From Terana coerulea (Eukaryota > Basidiomycota > Agaricomycetes > Polyporales > Phanerochaetaceae): a stretch of 64,000 nt of DNA. Every line of letters begins with the position of its first letter. Position 1 is the first letter of the stretch. The translations under genes and the position numbers were made by a program. The notes under the pieces were generated by a model. The model was not told where the DNA came from and made no database searches. It saw nothing but the letters and a program-made list of their open reading frames with translations. The stretch covers positions 124,001 through 188,000 of the forward strand of contig JAKOGH010000670.1 in the NCBI GenBank assembly GCA_024811115.1. The letters are read 5' to 3'. This document shows, one piece after another, positions 10,821 through 22,624 of the stretch.

Positions 10821-13711
10821 CTACCTGGATGGGGCGGCGCTTGGCGGCGAACGATGGAATCTAACGTTATTTTCCCTCGATGAGCGACCGTCGTACACGA
10901 ACAGCCCGATGCGTGCACTCACCATCTCGCAGGGCCGTTCCAGCCGCCGAAGATCCCAGAGCCGCACAGTGCCCTCGCGGTCGCCGCACGCGAACAAGAA
11001 TGCATTGACGTCCCCTGCCATCATTACGTGCGCCCATTCAATATTCAGCCATACATTCAGTGGTCGACCGCGGCGGTGAATGGAAGGCGGGCGCACCTTT
11101 CATGTATCTGCCCTGCACCGCCGACGCCGCGAACCCAAACCGCTGCACCGCGCTTTCCGGGTGCGCCCGGCAATCGCGGATCTCGAACTGCTGGTCGAGG
11201 TGCGCGACCTGCGTGCGGGAGCGTGAGCAATAGTCATGTATGTAAGCCCGCGGCGTCTCGCGCACCTCGAGTAGCGCGCTGGACGGCGCCGGCGCGCCGT
11301 GCAGGTGGTAGACCATGTTCGACGTCTTGAAGGTGCTGACCACGCGCCCGGACGCCAGGTCGAAGACGTTCACGCGGCAGTCGGCGCCGGCGGAGAGCAG
11401 CTTGGAGCTCGTGTCGCGCAGGGGCAGGAGGGTGTGCACGACCGAGGAGTGCTTGATCACGTCCAGGTGCTCGCTCTTTGTCTGCGCGGCGTCCGCTGGG
11501 ATAGTCCAGAGGTGGACGCGGTGGTCGTAGCCACCGGTAGCGAACATGCTGGGCTGTGTCAGGGCGGCAACCGCGCTCAGACCGTGCTTCAGGCGATTCT
11601 CCCATGCTCTGTATACTAGCCGGTCAAAAGTAAGTGGCCCAGGTATCTGCAAACTGGCGTGAGCCTCAGCTAGGAAATTGCAACACCGTACAATAAGACA
11701 CGAACATTGCCCTTAAAGTCGGCCATAGGGAGCAGAGTTAATTGACCCCGACTGCGTGCATGTGCAAGGAGAAGGTATGTCGAGCTTTCTGTCGAGACCA
11801 AGTCTGTGTCGTCAACAAGGTCCTCAGTTGGAGGCAGCAGGCTGAACCTCTTGCTAAATTCTCATTGAGACTTGTCCAGTGCTCCTTGACAATAATCACA
11901 CACACCTTCGAATGTCCCAGTGTATCATGTCTACTGCACCACGGCTGGTTACACAGATGGGTCCTTGCGACCCTTTCGTGAGCAACCGACGCGGCTTATC
12001 GTATTTCGCGAAGCTCCCTCCGACCAAACGCAGTGTTGCCGTCCATTCTTCACTCCAGTTCTTGTTTTGCGCTGGGATTCCTTGCCCACCACATTGTAAA
12101 TCCCTCCTACTGGAAAGAATGGAACTCTCGCCAGTAGCTGAGTTTTCGGTGACACTCCGAGACCGGTCGGCGTCATGCTCTCCCTGCACTTCAGGCGATT
12201 CAAGCCGCCAGCGAGACCCGCCTTGGCTCACAGTCACGACTCCGTCCAAGTCAATGGTCATACTCCCGGTAGCCACGTAGGAGCACGCATGCTCGACAGG
12301 AGAAACAGGCCGATTCTGAAGGAACGTATCGGCCATCTCGGTATCCTCGGCCGTTGAACCGTCCACGACCGGCACAAGGATTTCCGGCAACTGGTGACCA
12401 ATGTCTTCCTTGACCACAACCTCGTCCGTAATGTCGATGACGCTGTCGGCATCGCTGTCGAGGGTCAAGTCGATAACATCGTGCTCATGCACTTTCAAGG
12501 GCGACTTAAAATCCAGAGGGCTGGTAGGTTGCTCCAAGGCCGCAGGTTCAAGAGTTGCACTTGAAGGTGCTTCAGATAAAGCGGCAGGAGCGGGTGTAGA
12601 TGCTGGCTCAACGCGATCGTCTACATGCAAGCTTAGCATTGATGCATAGGAATATCTTCGCAGCGAGGCGCATATACGCACTTATGACTAGTGCACATGT
12701 AGCTTCCGGTGCTGAAGGGTGGGCCAAGTCATCGGCATGTAATTGAGGCTACAAAATACATGTCACAGTGAAATGGATGTTAAAGCGCATGTGGTACGGC
12801 GTACCTTGATATCCATCATAGAGAAATCAACGCTCATAAGGGCGGTGGCAGAAGGAGGCGCCGTCTCTAAGACCAGCTCAGCAACGTCCATTTCTTGCCT
12901 AACCGCCTCTACGTGTATGCCATCCAGTGCTGAAGGCGGAGCAGCGGGCGCTGACGGTTGCTGAGCAGCATTCTGCAACGCATCCTCGTCCCCCTTAATA
13001 TAATACTCCAATTTAACCTGGTCTTCCAAATAAACACGGTTAACGATCCGTATCCCCCGCTCCTTCTCGATTCGAGGTAGTTCTTCCCGAAGCCACTTCA
13101 CCCGGTTTTGAGTCGAGTATCGTGAACCTTTTCGGCAAGCAAGAGGAATGTTGAGGAAGAAGATGTGTTTCATAAGCTTTACGGGTGGTTTGTCCATTTC
13201 GGCCCTTTGGTGTCGATACATTCTGCGTCGTTCTGATGCTCGCGTTTACCCGTACCAGATCCTTCTCTGGGATCCCTGGGTGCCGGTGGCTGCCATGGCC
13301 GAAATTGGTCAAGGTGAGAGGGCTGGGTGGATGGGTACCCGGTGTGCGATTGTGGGCAGCGACTTGTATCCTGAGAGTCGAAGGACCCGCAGCGGCAGTA
13401 GTCTGCAAAGGCCCAGTCGGCGGATATGAAATCGTATTCGTATGAAGCCCAATCCGCATTTTTAGTGACACCGCGTTGCTCCAAAATGGGTCTTTTTGTG
13501 TAGACCACGGAGAAGGAGGAGGCTGTTCCGGCCGCGCAGGCAAGGGGTAAGGCCCTGAAGCTCGTCGATTGCCCCAGGTTCCGTGGCCACGGGTGCCACG
13601 AGCGAAGCCCCGTGGCTGGACGGTACGTATCGTCGGCACATGCGAGGTGCCTTTACGGTTCAACCGCATTTCGTTGGGCTGGGCATCCTCGCTGTGGACT
13701 CGCCCAGCCAT
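10821..13711 (-). CDS. Large protein with C-terminal WD40 repeats
   Basis: Seven exons fit perfectly: 13711-13183, 13127-12805, 12748-12678, 12631-11906, 11841-11706, 11646-11097 and 11014-10821. The sum is 2529 bp, 842 aa, with every junction GT...AG. The N-terminal third is polar and Pro/Arg/Gly-rich. A basic helical segment follows (residues about 180-220, including RVKWLREELPRIEKERG). Next is an acidic stretch with two near-repeats, DVIDLTLDSDADS and SVIDITDEV, whose V-I-D-L/I-T pattern resembles SUMO-interacting motifs. The last about 300 residues carry WD40 blades, seen in FATGGYDHRVHLWTIP, LLSAGADCRVNVFDL and FACGDREGTVRLWDL. No named orthologue is recognised. WD40 scaffold function is family knowledge; a chromatin- or SUMO-related role is only a guess. 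The 46-bp third intron is the least certain. Confidence 0.75.
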
Positions 13712-14542
13712 TTCCTACGAACAAGGTCGCTGTTGGGTCGCTGAGGCTACTAGTAAGGCTTTAATCCAACTTCATGACTGGTCAGCACCAGTTTATTTGG
13801 GTGGGTGGTCGAGGATAAACGTACAATCAAGCAGTTTTTTCAGGCATTATTCTGTGGAAATCTACCTGTCCGTCGCTGTGTAATCGCAATTGCGGACAAT
13901 TGTGGAAGTGAACCAGAGACTGCTGGAGCCCGCCACGCGATCAAGCGCGATCATTAAACAAGCGCCCATCCGGCCATCCAATTGGATTGCAATTGGAACT
14001 TACCACTCGCACAAATCATAGCGAACAACCAAATATTCAGTCCAGCTTTGACATTTGAGACCTGAGGTCTTGAGGTTTGATCGAGATGCTCCTTCTATAT
14101 GTGTTCTGACCGATAGACTCACTGGGGTATCAGCCAAATCGGGAAGACACAGTTAGGGAGTGAATCGGGTGCGAGTTTTACACCGTCTTGATAATATTTG
14201 CGTAACCTACATATGGTATGTCCTAGGCTCCTCCGTAGCTCTGGATGTATAGGACCGCGTTGTTAGCGACAGCAGATGAACCACTTCACCGAAGTTCGAC
14301 TCTCAAACACGCGTACATATCTGCTGCAGCGATATTCTTCATGGGCCTTGCGGCGCTGAGCAAATGTCCAAAGAGATGACCTCTCTCGTCCTATTCCTCG
14401 TATTTTCGCCCGCCCCGGGGGTTATGCTGCTGCGCCGCTCTGATGAAAGGGGCGCAGAGACGCACGTAATTCCATGTTCTGAGTTGGAAGGTCTCGGCGA
14501 CACCAATCCAGACCGGACGGATTTTGTTTCTGCAGATTGACC
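13712..14542. other. Intergenic, nothing identified
   Basis: This interval of about 830 bp is moderately AT-rich with no ORF above about 60 codons that looks real. It contains the WD40 gene's promoter and the 3' flank of the next minus-strand gene. Confidence 0.5.
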
Positions 14543-14965
14543 CTAGAACCATCTCCGGCTTTTTTGCTTGCTCGCAGCAGCCACCACAGCCTGCGGAGTG
14601 TCCGCTTGGCTCTGCTGCGTTCTCAATGCCTCCACTTCCCTCTCCAGCTCAGCAACCTTTGCACGCGTTTCGTCCAAGTACCGTTCGTGCGCCAAGTTAG
14701 CTTGCAGTAAGCGGAGACCCTACAGACCTGTGAGCCGGAGTCACACGCATGTTAGAGCTGACGATCGACGTACCACATACACCGCAGATCCCAGCAATGC
14801 GACCGGGACCATGGCGGGCAGCGTCTCTCCATACCACGCTCCATGCGCTGAACGCTGCTTTCCCGTCGCGCTTTCTGTCGTGTACGGCCGCTTGGGTGAA
14901 GACACTGGGTGTAGAGAACGTGTCACATATCGTCGAGATGCGCTTTGGGCGCGTGAGAAGGACAT
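14543..14965 (-). CDS. Small mitochondrial membrane protein with C-terminal coiled coil
   Basis: Exons 14965-14774 and 14719-14543 give 369 bp, 122 aa. The intron has a GTACGT donor, a CTAAC branch site and a TGTAG acceptor. The N-terminus (MSFSRAQSASRRYVTRS, then RPYTTES) looks like a mitochondrial targeting sequence. A conserved-looking HGAWYGETLPAMVPVALLGSAVYVGLRLLQ segment forms one membrane helix (given here as two stretches in the protein, residues about 41-70). The tail is a coiled coil (LDETRAKVAELEREVEALR), ending KSRRWF. I recognise the architecture from other basidiomycetes but cannot name it; an inner-membrane accessory role is inference. It is too small and split to stand out by ORF length alone. 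Confidence 0.65.
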
Positions 14966-17096
14966 GCTGGTATTCAACTCGAGCTGCCAGTGGTTAAGCC
15001 GCCAAGTGAGACCGAGGGGGGCAGTATCGCTAGCGCTGAAATCACCTTGTCAAGTGGTGGTGACCCCCTCCTCGGGGTCCCGCCGCAGAGACGCTCAATA
15101 CATTTGGTAAGATGCTGATTGCCGTCAATGTCACCTGCAGACGAGATTACAGCCTGCTTGTCCATTGCTCTCAATGCCACCCCCATTACACCCTCGTCGG
15201 TCACAATATATGGTCATTGCTGCATAAGGCTCAATAAAGGGGCAATTTTCTTGTGCTCGCAGGCCCTTGCATTGACCAATTGGAAGTCCAGCACAGGTGG
15301 CCGTTTGGCCGAGCCCCCGTTAAAGTACATACACCCAGCCTTCCGAGGACGAAACTGGGGTCGCCAACATTGACATAGCTCTATGGGATTTCAGGGGATT
15401 TCGCAAATATGTAGCTCGCAGCGTCGCACCAACCTGCACCGGTACAGCTGTTTGCGAAACATTAGACCGCCTGGGGCCTACACTTCGTTCGCCATCATTG
15501 TTTACTTTTGGAGCTCGGCAGCACTCCAGACGCTCAACGGCGCAAGCTCGTTGGACGACGAGTGCATCAAGGGTCGGATTCTGTTTGTTCTGCTCCAAAA
15601 GTAAACAAAAATCGAGGAGAAGAAAAAGCGGCCAAGCGGCCTAATGATTCGCAAACAGCTGTAAGTCACTGTAGTCATCTCGTTATTACCTTGCAACTGG
15701 GGTCTTGCCTAATATTGGGCGTCTGATCTGCTGGCGCTTCGGCAAGGTGGTTTCACCGATTTGGATTGTGCCTCCCCCTGAGTGAGACCCCAGCGAGGTG
15801 ACGGACGAGTACAGGCGTCTACAGAGCGCGGTCGCCGGTGATGCGTCCATGAGTTCATGACCCCGTAGACCCCATACCGTGCGCCCCATGGCTAAGAATA
15901 AATTGGTTCCGGGGATGCGCAGTGGCACGGAAGAGAGAAGTATTGGATGTGTTTGAGCAAGGACCGGTAAAAATATTTCGGCTGTTCTTTCCTGCTTGCC
16001 AACTTGCAGTGTGCTGCGCGACCTCACGTCAAGGAAACTTTAGCCTCGCCGCACCAGATAGAGAAGCCAAATTTTATTCAGGGGTGCCGAGAAGGATAAT
16101 TATATCACTATTGAGCTCCATCGCTTTATTAGGATGGGCAAAAACTGACATTGTCTTCAATGTGTTCGAAACTTCGTAAGTACGACTGCCAATGGTATAT
16201 ACGGTAGGTTCCTGCCAAGTCGCCATCTTGTGACGGTACAGTGTGAACACTCAGAAAGGTGTAATGAACGACGCACATGTCTCCCCCGATAGCACGCAAG
16301 TTGCCACCGAGGTTTAAGCAGAAGGTGCTTCACACGTGCTCGCAGAGGCTATGTCCCGGACTCTTTAGAGGTGAGAAGCTTTTATGAACGATCATCTTCA
16401 CGGTCATCTGGATAAACATGGTGGACAAGATAACTCTCCTCGCAGAGGCCATGGCTTATGAGCACATGGGTGAGGGCTATCGCTACATCATGCAGTGGCT
16501 CTACGCCCACGACAGTCCCGTCAGGACTCCTACCGGAAGCAAAGTTTGGCCAATCTGGCTGGATCAGCTCTCTTGGCCAACACGGTGACTGACAGTGACC
16601 CGTCACCTGCTCTGAAGATCGCGACAGTTGCTTCCGGAGGTCTGGATGACCCGTTATCCCCTGTGGAAGAGGGAGAATTGTGATTCGGGGGTGAGCTGCG
16701 CTTTAGTAAAACTTCGTACAGCTCCATAACCATTATTTGTGCACAGCGTGAAGGATTTGAACGACCTGTGCAGTAAAGAAATGGATTGCAATTGGGCTGC
16801 AAGAGCGAAATTGCCGTGATCTTGGTTGTCGAGGAAAGGCCGACGATTGGTCTGGCCGCGACGCCGCCACGCCACAGGAACAGCGCCTGGGCGCCAATAG
16901 AGCGGAAGCTACTGACCGTGTGAAAGCGCTACGGCACCTCCTCTCGAAACTCACTGATGGCAGCTTTTAGGCGGTCTCTACTCCCGACACTTCTCCTGGA
17001 GTCCCCCTTTCGCTCCTTGCTGCCGTTCTCTCCTGGTCCACTCTAACTATTTCTTTTGAGTCGTTTACCAGACGTTAAACCTTTGGCTGGAATCCA
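14966..17096. other. Gene-poor interval containing a MITE
   Basis: Apart from the inverted-repeat element at 15445-15661 I find no supportable gene in 2.1 kb. ORFs of 60-115 codons occur on both strands, none with recognisable domains, and several overlap one another. The last part upstream of 17097 is C/T-rich and is probably the TVP38-like gene promoter. Confidence 0.5.
15445..15661. mobile_element. MITE with 14-bp perfect TIRs and TA target-site duplication
   Basis: The left end starts CAGCTGTTTGCGAA at 15445 and its exact reverse complement ends at 15661. Homology between the arms extends about 68 bp inward (15445-15512 against 15594-15661) with scattered mismatches. The element is 217 bp and is flanked on both sides by TA (15443-15444 and 15662-15663). 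TA duplication with short TIRs is the mark of Tc1/mariner-type elements; this one is non-coding and so non-autonomous. The inverted arms create mirror ORFs with the same VYFWS-like reading on both strands, which are artefacts. Confidence 0.85.
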
Positions 17097-18413
17097 ATGG
17101 ACGCAGCACACCCCACATCAAGGCTCAGCGAGCCTGCACCGTCACAATCTACCACCCCGGCGCCGTCGACGACCACATCGCCGTCAGCACCCAAGCCCTC
17201 AAGACCGCCATTTCTATACGCACGGACGGACCTGCCTCTGCAAGAAAAGGTGGACCCAGACCTTCATGCTCAGTGTCAGAAGACTCCGTCGGCTCCGTCG
17301 TATCCGGCGATACCACCGCACTCAGCGCGACTTCCCTACCCGTACCCGTCAAGACCAACGCCAACATGTACTTACAGCAGGCCTGCACCAGCGTACACGC
17401 GTCCGCGAAGCCTACTAATAGCTAATCACCTCAAACCGTGGACACCTATAATACTGTACGCTATAACTACCTTGGGCTTTCTTGCTGCCATTGGCTTCTG
17501 GAAGGCAGAAGTGTTTCAAGGTGCGCCTGTGGTCGCGTCATTGCATGCACAGTTGTGCTGATCCCTCATAACAGCCTTGGACAACTTGTCAAGTTGGCTC
17601 AAGTCGGACGAGTACCGTGGCTATGCTTCTATCTTTATGTTAATATTCTTGACGACTTTCCGTGAGTTGTCCACACTTTAACATACTCCGTTTATCTCGC
17701 TAACCTTATGCATAGCCCCAATTCCATTATACTCCACGCTCATTGTTCTGTCTGGTTACACGTACGGCGCATGGACAGGCGCGGTCATCTCGTACTGTGC
17801 CTCTCTCGCCGGCGCTCTCATTGTATTTATTCTCTCTCGCACCTTCTTCCGGGCCTGCATCAATCGCTGGCTCTCATGCACCATAACGATCAAGCGGGTT
17901 GTCCGAGCCATTGAGAAGCGACCCAAGCTACTCTTCCTCATCCGACTCGCGCCGTACCCTTACAACGTTATGAACAGCCTTCTCGCCGCCTCTCCGACCC
18001 TCACACTCCGGACTTACACGCTCTGCACCGCCCTCTCGCTGCCGAAGCTCATCATCCATACCAGCATCGGCAGCTCGATCCGTTCGTTCGCGCAGTATCA
18101 CGTCGTGAAACCCGGCGAGCAGGCGCCCGTGGCACAGGACGAGAGCATGCTCGCACACTACTCTACGATCGCCGGCATCGCGCTGTGTTTCGTGATCTTC
18201 GTCTACCTGTCGCACGTCGCGCGCCGCGCGGTCGACGATGAGCTCGAGGACGACGCGCTCTCGGCGCGGGACAGCGAGGAAACCGAGGCGTTCTTGGCGC
18301 ACCAGGAAAGTGGCTGTGCGGATATGGTGGAGATCCAGACGCACCGCCCGGCGTCCCGCGCGGACGACAGATTCCTCTTCGCAGGCCGGGAAGAGTCGAG
18401 TATTGGACTATGA
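17097..18413 (+). CDS. tvp38: TVP38/TMEM64 (VTT/DedA-like) membrane protein
   Basis: Exons 17097-17520, 17575-17661 and 17716-18413, two 54-bp introns, 1209 bp, 402 aa. The first about 110 residues are Pro/Ser-rich and cytosolic. Membrane segments follow: an entry helix near HLKPWTPIILYAITTLGFL, then the family core with FPPIPLYSTLIVLSGYTYG and the arginine-containing signature LIRLAPYPYNVMNSLLA, where the F/L-I-R-L-x-P-x-P-x-x-x-x-N pattern typifies the VTT domain. A final helix (AGIALCFVIFVYLSHVARR) precedes an acidic tail. Fungal relatives (Tvp38) sit in Golgi/ER membranes, and VTT proteins include lipid scramblases. The exact substrate is not shown here. Confidence 0.85.
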
Positions 18414-18608
18414 TTTCTTCGTTTCTATGCACCGGACAATCTAAACGGACTGCTCACTTGTGTACAAAATCGCTACGCACGGTTGTATGATGAAGTCGCA
18501 CGGATTACTTACACTCATTTAGTTCCTGTCATTTACTCGAAGCTTTCTTGCAAACATCGGTGACATATGCGCATTAATACATAGATGTATCTGCAGGCGA
18601 TGCCCGCC

Positions 18609-19117
18609 CTAAACGTGCACAAAACGAAAGGTAGCCAACGTAACATTACACAGCAGCTCAGGGGATCGTTCTCTGACGTGTTTAGACTTCGATATAATGA
18701 TCGACATCCAAATGTGACCCTGCAGAGAGGCAATTGACGCGAAGCGTGCTCCTGTTCCACGTATTTTTGTTCCGATACATATCATCACGTCGTCCTCAGT
18801 GTATATACGACATCGGCGGGTCAAAAACATTTCAAGCCGAAGGCAAAGCCACTGGGTGACGATCAGGACTCTCGGATCCGCCACCGGTAGTTGACCAGGG
18901 TATATGCGGGCACGGGCACGGGGAAGTCGAGCCTTGGGCTTCTCCTCGGTGGGAACGGTCCACACGTGCACTGCACCCTCGTGGGCGCCGGTCGCGAACA
19001 CCCAGACATCTGACGCACGGTTCCAGGTGGACGCGGTCAAGTGCCCGAGCGCGACCGGTGCTTGAATCTGGTGCAGTGGGGGCGTAGTGTTGCGATCCCA
19101 GATGTAGATATCTCCAA
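18609..19117 (-). pseudogene. Orphan C-terminal WD40 exon of the disrupted membrane-WD40 paralogue
   Basis: From the acceptor at 19118 the reading is (V)GDIYIWDRNTTPPLHQIQ followed by FATGAHEGAVHVWTVPT. This matches the last WD40 exon of the intact-length paralogue at 22.6-26.5 kb (VGSINVWDRESATLLHLI, then FATG...HDGAVRVWAAT). The acceptor phase is also the same: one base of the valine codon comes from upstream. The central WD40 exons that should lie upstream are missing and a peptidase sequence sits there instead. The reading stays open to 18609, but beyond about 18860 it no longer resembles the family. On its own it cannot encode a full propeller. Confidence 0.65.
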
Positions 19118-19248
19118 CTGTTGGGTGCATGTTAGCTGCGGTGTGGATGTAACGGAAAAACACGAGCGCAGTGGCCAATATATAGGCTTCGCGTCGTCAG
19201 CTATACATACGAAATGATGAAGCGGAAGAAAGACACGAACCTTCAAGT

Positions 19249-22040
19249 TTACCAGGCGGTGCGGTAGAAGGCGGCGTATGGGAACTGCTTCTTGATCTGC
19301 TCCAGCAAGTACCAGCCAGGGGTGCAGTAAGTAACGTGGTTGCTGGTGGGGCCGCCTTTGTTTTCTCCCTGGGTGCGGTTGGCCGGCAATGTAGCCTTTG
19401 CCGTCCTTGGTACGCCAGACGAGAGAGCCCGAGTCTCCTTTAGCAGAGAAAACTTCGGTTTTCTTGAGGCTAGAGTTGTAGATACCCAGCTCCCTAGACC
19501 AGTCACCGTTATCGTTGAGAGTAAAAGTGACCACGCCGGCGTAACGTCCGATGGTCAAGTCGGTAGCGTTACCGTCCTTACCAACAATAAAGCAGGGCTC
19601 GCCTTTGCCATCGAGTTCGGTGGGGTTGTCGAGTTCCTCCTTCGTAGCGCAACCCACAATTCTCAACTTTCTGCTTCGAGGAAGCTTGGACGTCGTGGAA
19701 GCACCACCACGAGGATAAAACATCGCTATAAGCTCTTCAGGAGTATATTTTGATCCTGAATACGGCCGTGTCGTTAGTCGAGGCAAAAATGAGAAGGATC
19801 AAAACGCACCGATGTCGACAACGTTGCCCTCAAACTGACCGCTAACCTTTGCAAACCTCGTTGGCCAAGAACACACCCCAGTCCGACGTATAACGTGTGC
19901 GGCCTTTGACGTCGACCTTGATGGCTTCAGCGTGTTGTCCATAGCCAACATCACGGTGCAGCTGAATGTCGAGCCAATACCTAGTTACTTCGACGTTCAG
20001 GTCTTCGAGCTGGCAGATAGCATCGTTCTCGGCGTCCAAATTGGCTCTGTTCTTGGCGATCTCGTCCGCAAACTCGGTTGGATTCTCTTCCTCCAGTCCA
20101 TCAATCTCTTGAGCGTAAAAGCTGGCGCGAATGGCGTGGTCGCTGATATGCTGCTTGATCTCGTCAAGCCTCCGCTGGAATCGACGGACGCCGCAAACTC
20201 GAACAAAGTCCCTGGGTGGGCCGCCTTTGTGCTCATAGTCGATAGCGGTGTTCTTACGAAGGACGTGACAGTTACTAACACCGTAAACTTTGTTGCTGAG
20301 ATCGCCATTCTTGTCCCGATTTTCGTGGAACCATAGGGTGAGAGTGCCCTGGGAATCTTCCTTCTCCATGCCTTGGGTCGCAATAGGAACGCCGAGAAGA
20401 GCGGTCAAAAACCGACGAAGATGGTGGGTGGGATTGGTACTGCCGACATGGCCTAAAAGGGATGGACCTCCCAGCCTCTGCAGAACCGCCGAGCACGAGA
20501 GCGACGACAAGACCGTGGTCAGAATGGTAGTCACGCTAGCCTAGGACGTTTATATGAGCTCAGAAGAGGATTATGTGGATGTCGAACCAACCTGGTCCGA
20601 AGAGACTGAGAAAAGCACTAATCCAACGAAAAAGCACGCGACCGAGAGGACCAGGAAAGCCAGCGGTGACCTCCTGATCCACATAAGCACCCACCACGGG
20701 ATTCGATGGTCTGGAGAGCGGCTAGAACCCGGTCACTAGTGGCAACACCCAAGACTGTAGAATATGCTTACTAAATTGCCTGCGCCCAGCTCAGCGCTAG
20801 CAGACTGTTGACGGCTGAACTGATGCTGAACACCAAGGACACAAACCAAAAGACGTTGACGGCGTTCGCCAGCTTGCCTTCATTGACGTTCCACGAAAAT
20901 TGGAACATGGTAGCAGTCACCCCGGAGAAAAGGGTGGCCACTGTCGAAAGGTTAATGAGGTTATCCGCAGAGTGTCGCTGTGAGGCGCGAACAGTAGGAA
21001 TCCCTGGGAAGGGTGATCATACATTCCGTCGTTAGTACGTAGTTTAGTTTATAAGTATATGATGATAATGGGGCGCGCGCACCTGTATCAATGAATATGG
21101 GAATGAACTCCCGAGAGATGCGATCGAACCGTTCGCCGATGTCTGACATCGACTCGTGCAAGTATCTCTGCACAGCAAGGGTGTTGAAATCATCTATAAG
21201 GGTGCCTTTTCATTGAGTTTACTTCGCGGTATGTGCACGACGTTGCACTGACCCTCGAAATCGTCTAAAGATTTGGCCCAGTACTGATAGTCGTTTGTCA
21301 AATGCTTTTCTGAAGCAATCTGAAGGCGACTAACCCTAAAATCCTCTCCAAAAGACTCTTCCGGGATCTCATCGATAAATTGCGGGAATTGAGTCATGCA
21401 TTCGAGCAGCGTCGAGATGTCACGAGCGAACATCTGCATTTCGGATGAGATATGCTTTGGGTTCAAGAGCTCGTCCGGGTGGGAAATGGTGAAATATCCA
21501 GGAGTAGTTCGTGCTGATTTGTGACGCTTCGTGGTCATATGTCGGTTGATTTTGAGTTTCAGCTTCTTGGCCCGGAGCTCAGGCTGCCCGGGGAAAAGAC
21601 CTTCAGCGTTCTTATGGAAGAGGTACAGGACCCGTCCTAGTCTTTCGCGGAGACGCAAAGAGGCAGATACGATGCCAACTGAGCTCCCGAGCTTCCTCGC
21701 AGCGTTGCAGAGTTTGCGTAGCTACAATGTGTCAGATCGAGAGAGCCTCAGGCGCAGGCCGTCGCTGCGATGCGTACCTCCGTATCGAGTCTAGTTATTT
21801 GCCTAAATAGAAGCCTCGTCGTCATCAAATGAGAGTGGTCACACTAAGCTTCCACTCACTGTTCAAACTCATAGAATTCCTGAACGCCCGTGGTCTTTGC
21901 AAGATCCTTCATACCTGCAGGTTTCGTCTGGCCGCCCGGATCCTCCACCTTCATCTGGTCCACTACACGTCACGAAGCATAACATTGAGTAAGGAACGCC
22001 TGATGCGGTATGCCCACTCACCTTGAAGCTCTTTCTCCAT
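19249..22040 (-). pseudogene. Membrane-WD40 N-terminus fused to a trypsin-fold peptidase, frameshifted
   Basis: The 5' exons (22040-22022, 21962-21860, 21802-21778, then from 21721) encode the N-terminal part of the membrane-WD40 family: LRKLCNAARKLGSSVG, RERLGRVLYLFHKNAEGLFP, then membrane helices NLINLSTVATLFSGVTA, VFWFVSLVFSISSAVNSLL and FLVLSVACFFVGLVLF. All align with the paralogue at 22.6-26.5 kb. In the exon starting at 20540 similarity ends after LTTVLSSLSCS (about 20.49 kb). The same frame continues into THHLRRFLTALLGVPIATQG, a trypsin-fold peptidase seen in agaricomycetes: His in VSNCHVL, Asp in TSDWGVFL, Ser in AKGDSGSLVW. The peptidase ends FYRTAW at 19249. Two one-base slips break it, near 19845-19855 (stop right after) and near 19361-19375. 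The fusion is seen directly; activity is unlikely unless the slips are sequence errors. Confidence 0.7.
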
Positions 22041-22624
22041 TGCGTCCTTTGGAGAGGAGTCAATTTGCTGGTACCAAGGAAAGAAAGAATGTACAGTGCT
22101 GTGGAGAAGAAAAAGTGGTGTGTTTAGTTCTTCAGAACGCGTGAGCCCTTAAATGTATCTCTGCCTGCGTTACGGCCATCCCCATGCGACTTACAGGCCG
22201 CTACCACTACTCTTCACGGCGACATCACACATCACGCGATGTTTGGTACATAGGGCCAGGATAGCGAAATAAACTTGCTTCTGTGGGAAAGGGAACAGTA
22301 CTGAGATATTTACCGGTGGTGGCGCTCGTCAAAATGAACAGACGAGTGACATCTACGAATAGTTAGCTTCCATATTTCAAAAACATGCGGTGAGGGGTTC
22401 CCTCAAGCGAACGAATGGACCCTGAGCGGGACAGACGCCACGAGGGCCAGCGCCTTAAGATGAAACTTCTTGCATGGAACTCCGGGGTCAGCAAACGGCA
22501 CCTCAGTACATGCACGCACCTATACGCACTCCATGTCGATGCATTGTGCAGTGATAAGAACCCAAGAAACTGTCTCCATTCACGGAAGCATCCGAACTTC
22601 AGGTCACTAGGCGTGAGCTGGTGA

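Noticed and set aside
15383..15726. Mirror-image short ORFs on both strands
   Set aside because: Produced by the inverted arms of the MITE, not by genes.
20554..20739. Plus-strand ORF of 61 codons
   Set aside because: Antisense to a membrane-helix exon of the disrupted WD40 paralogue.
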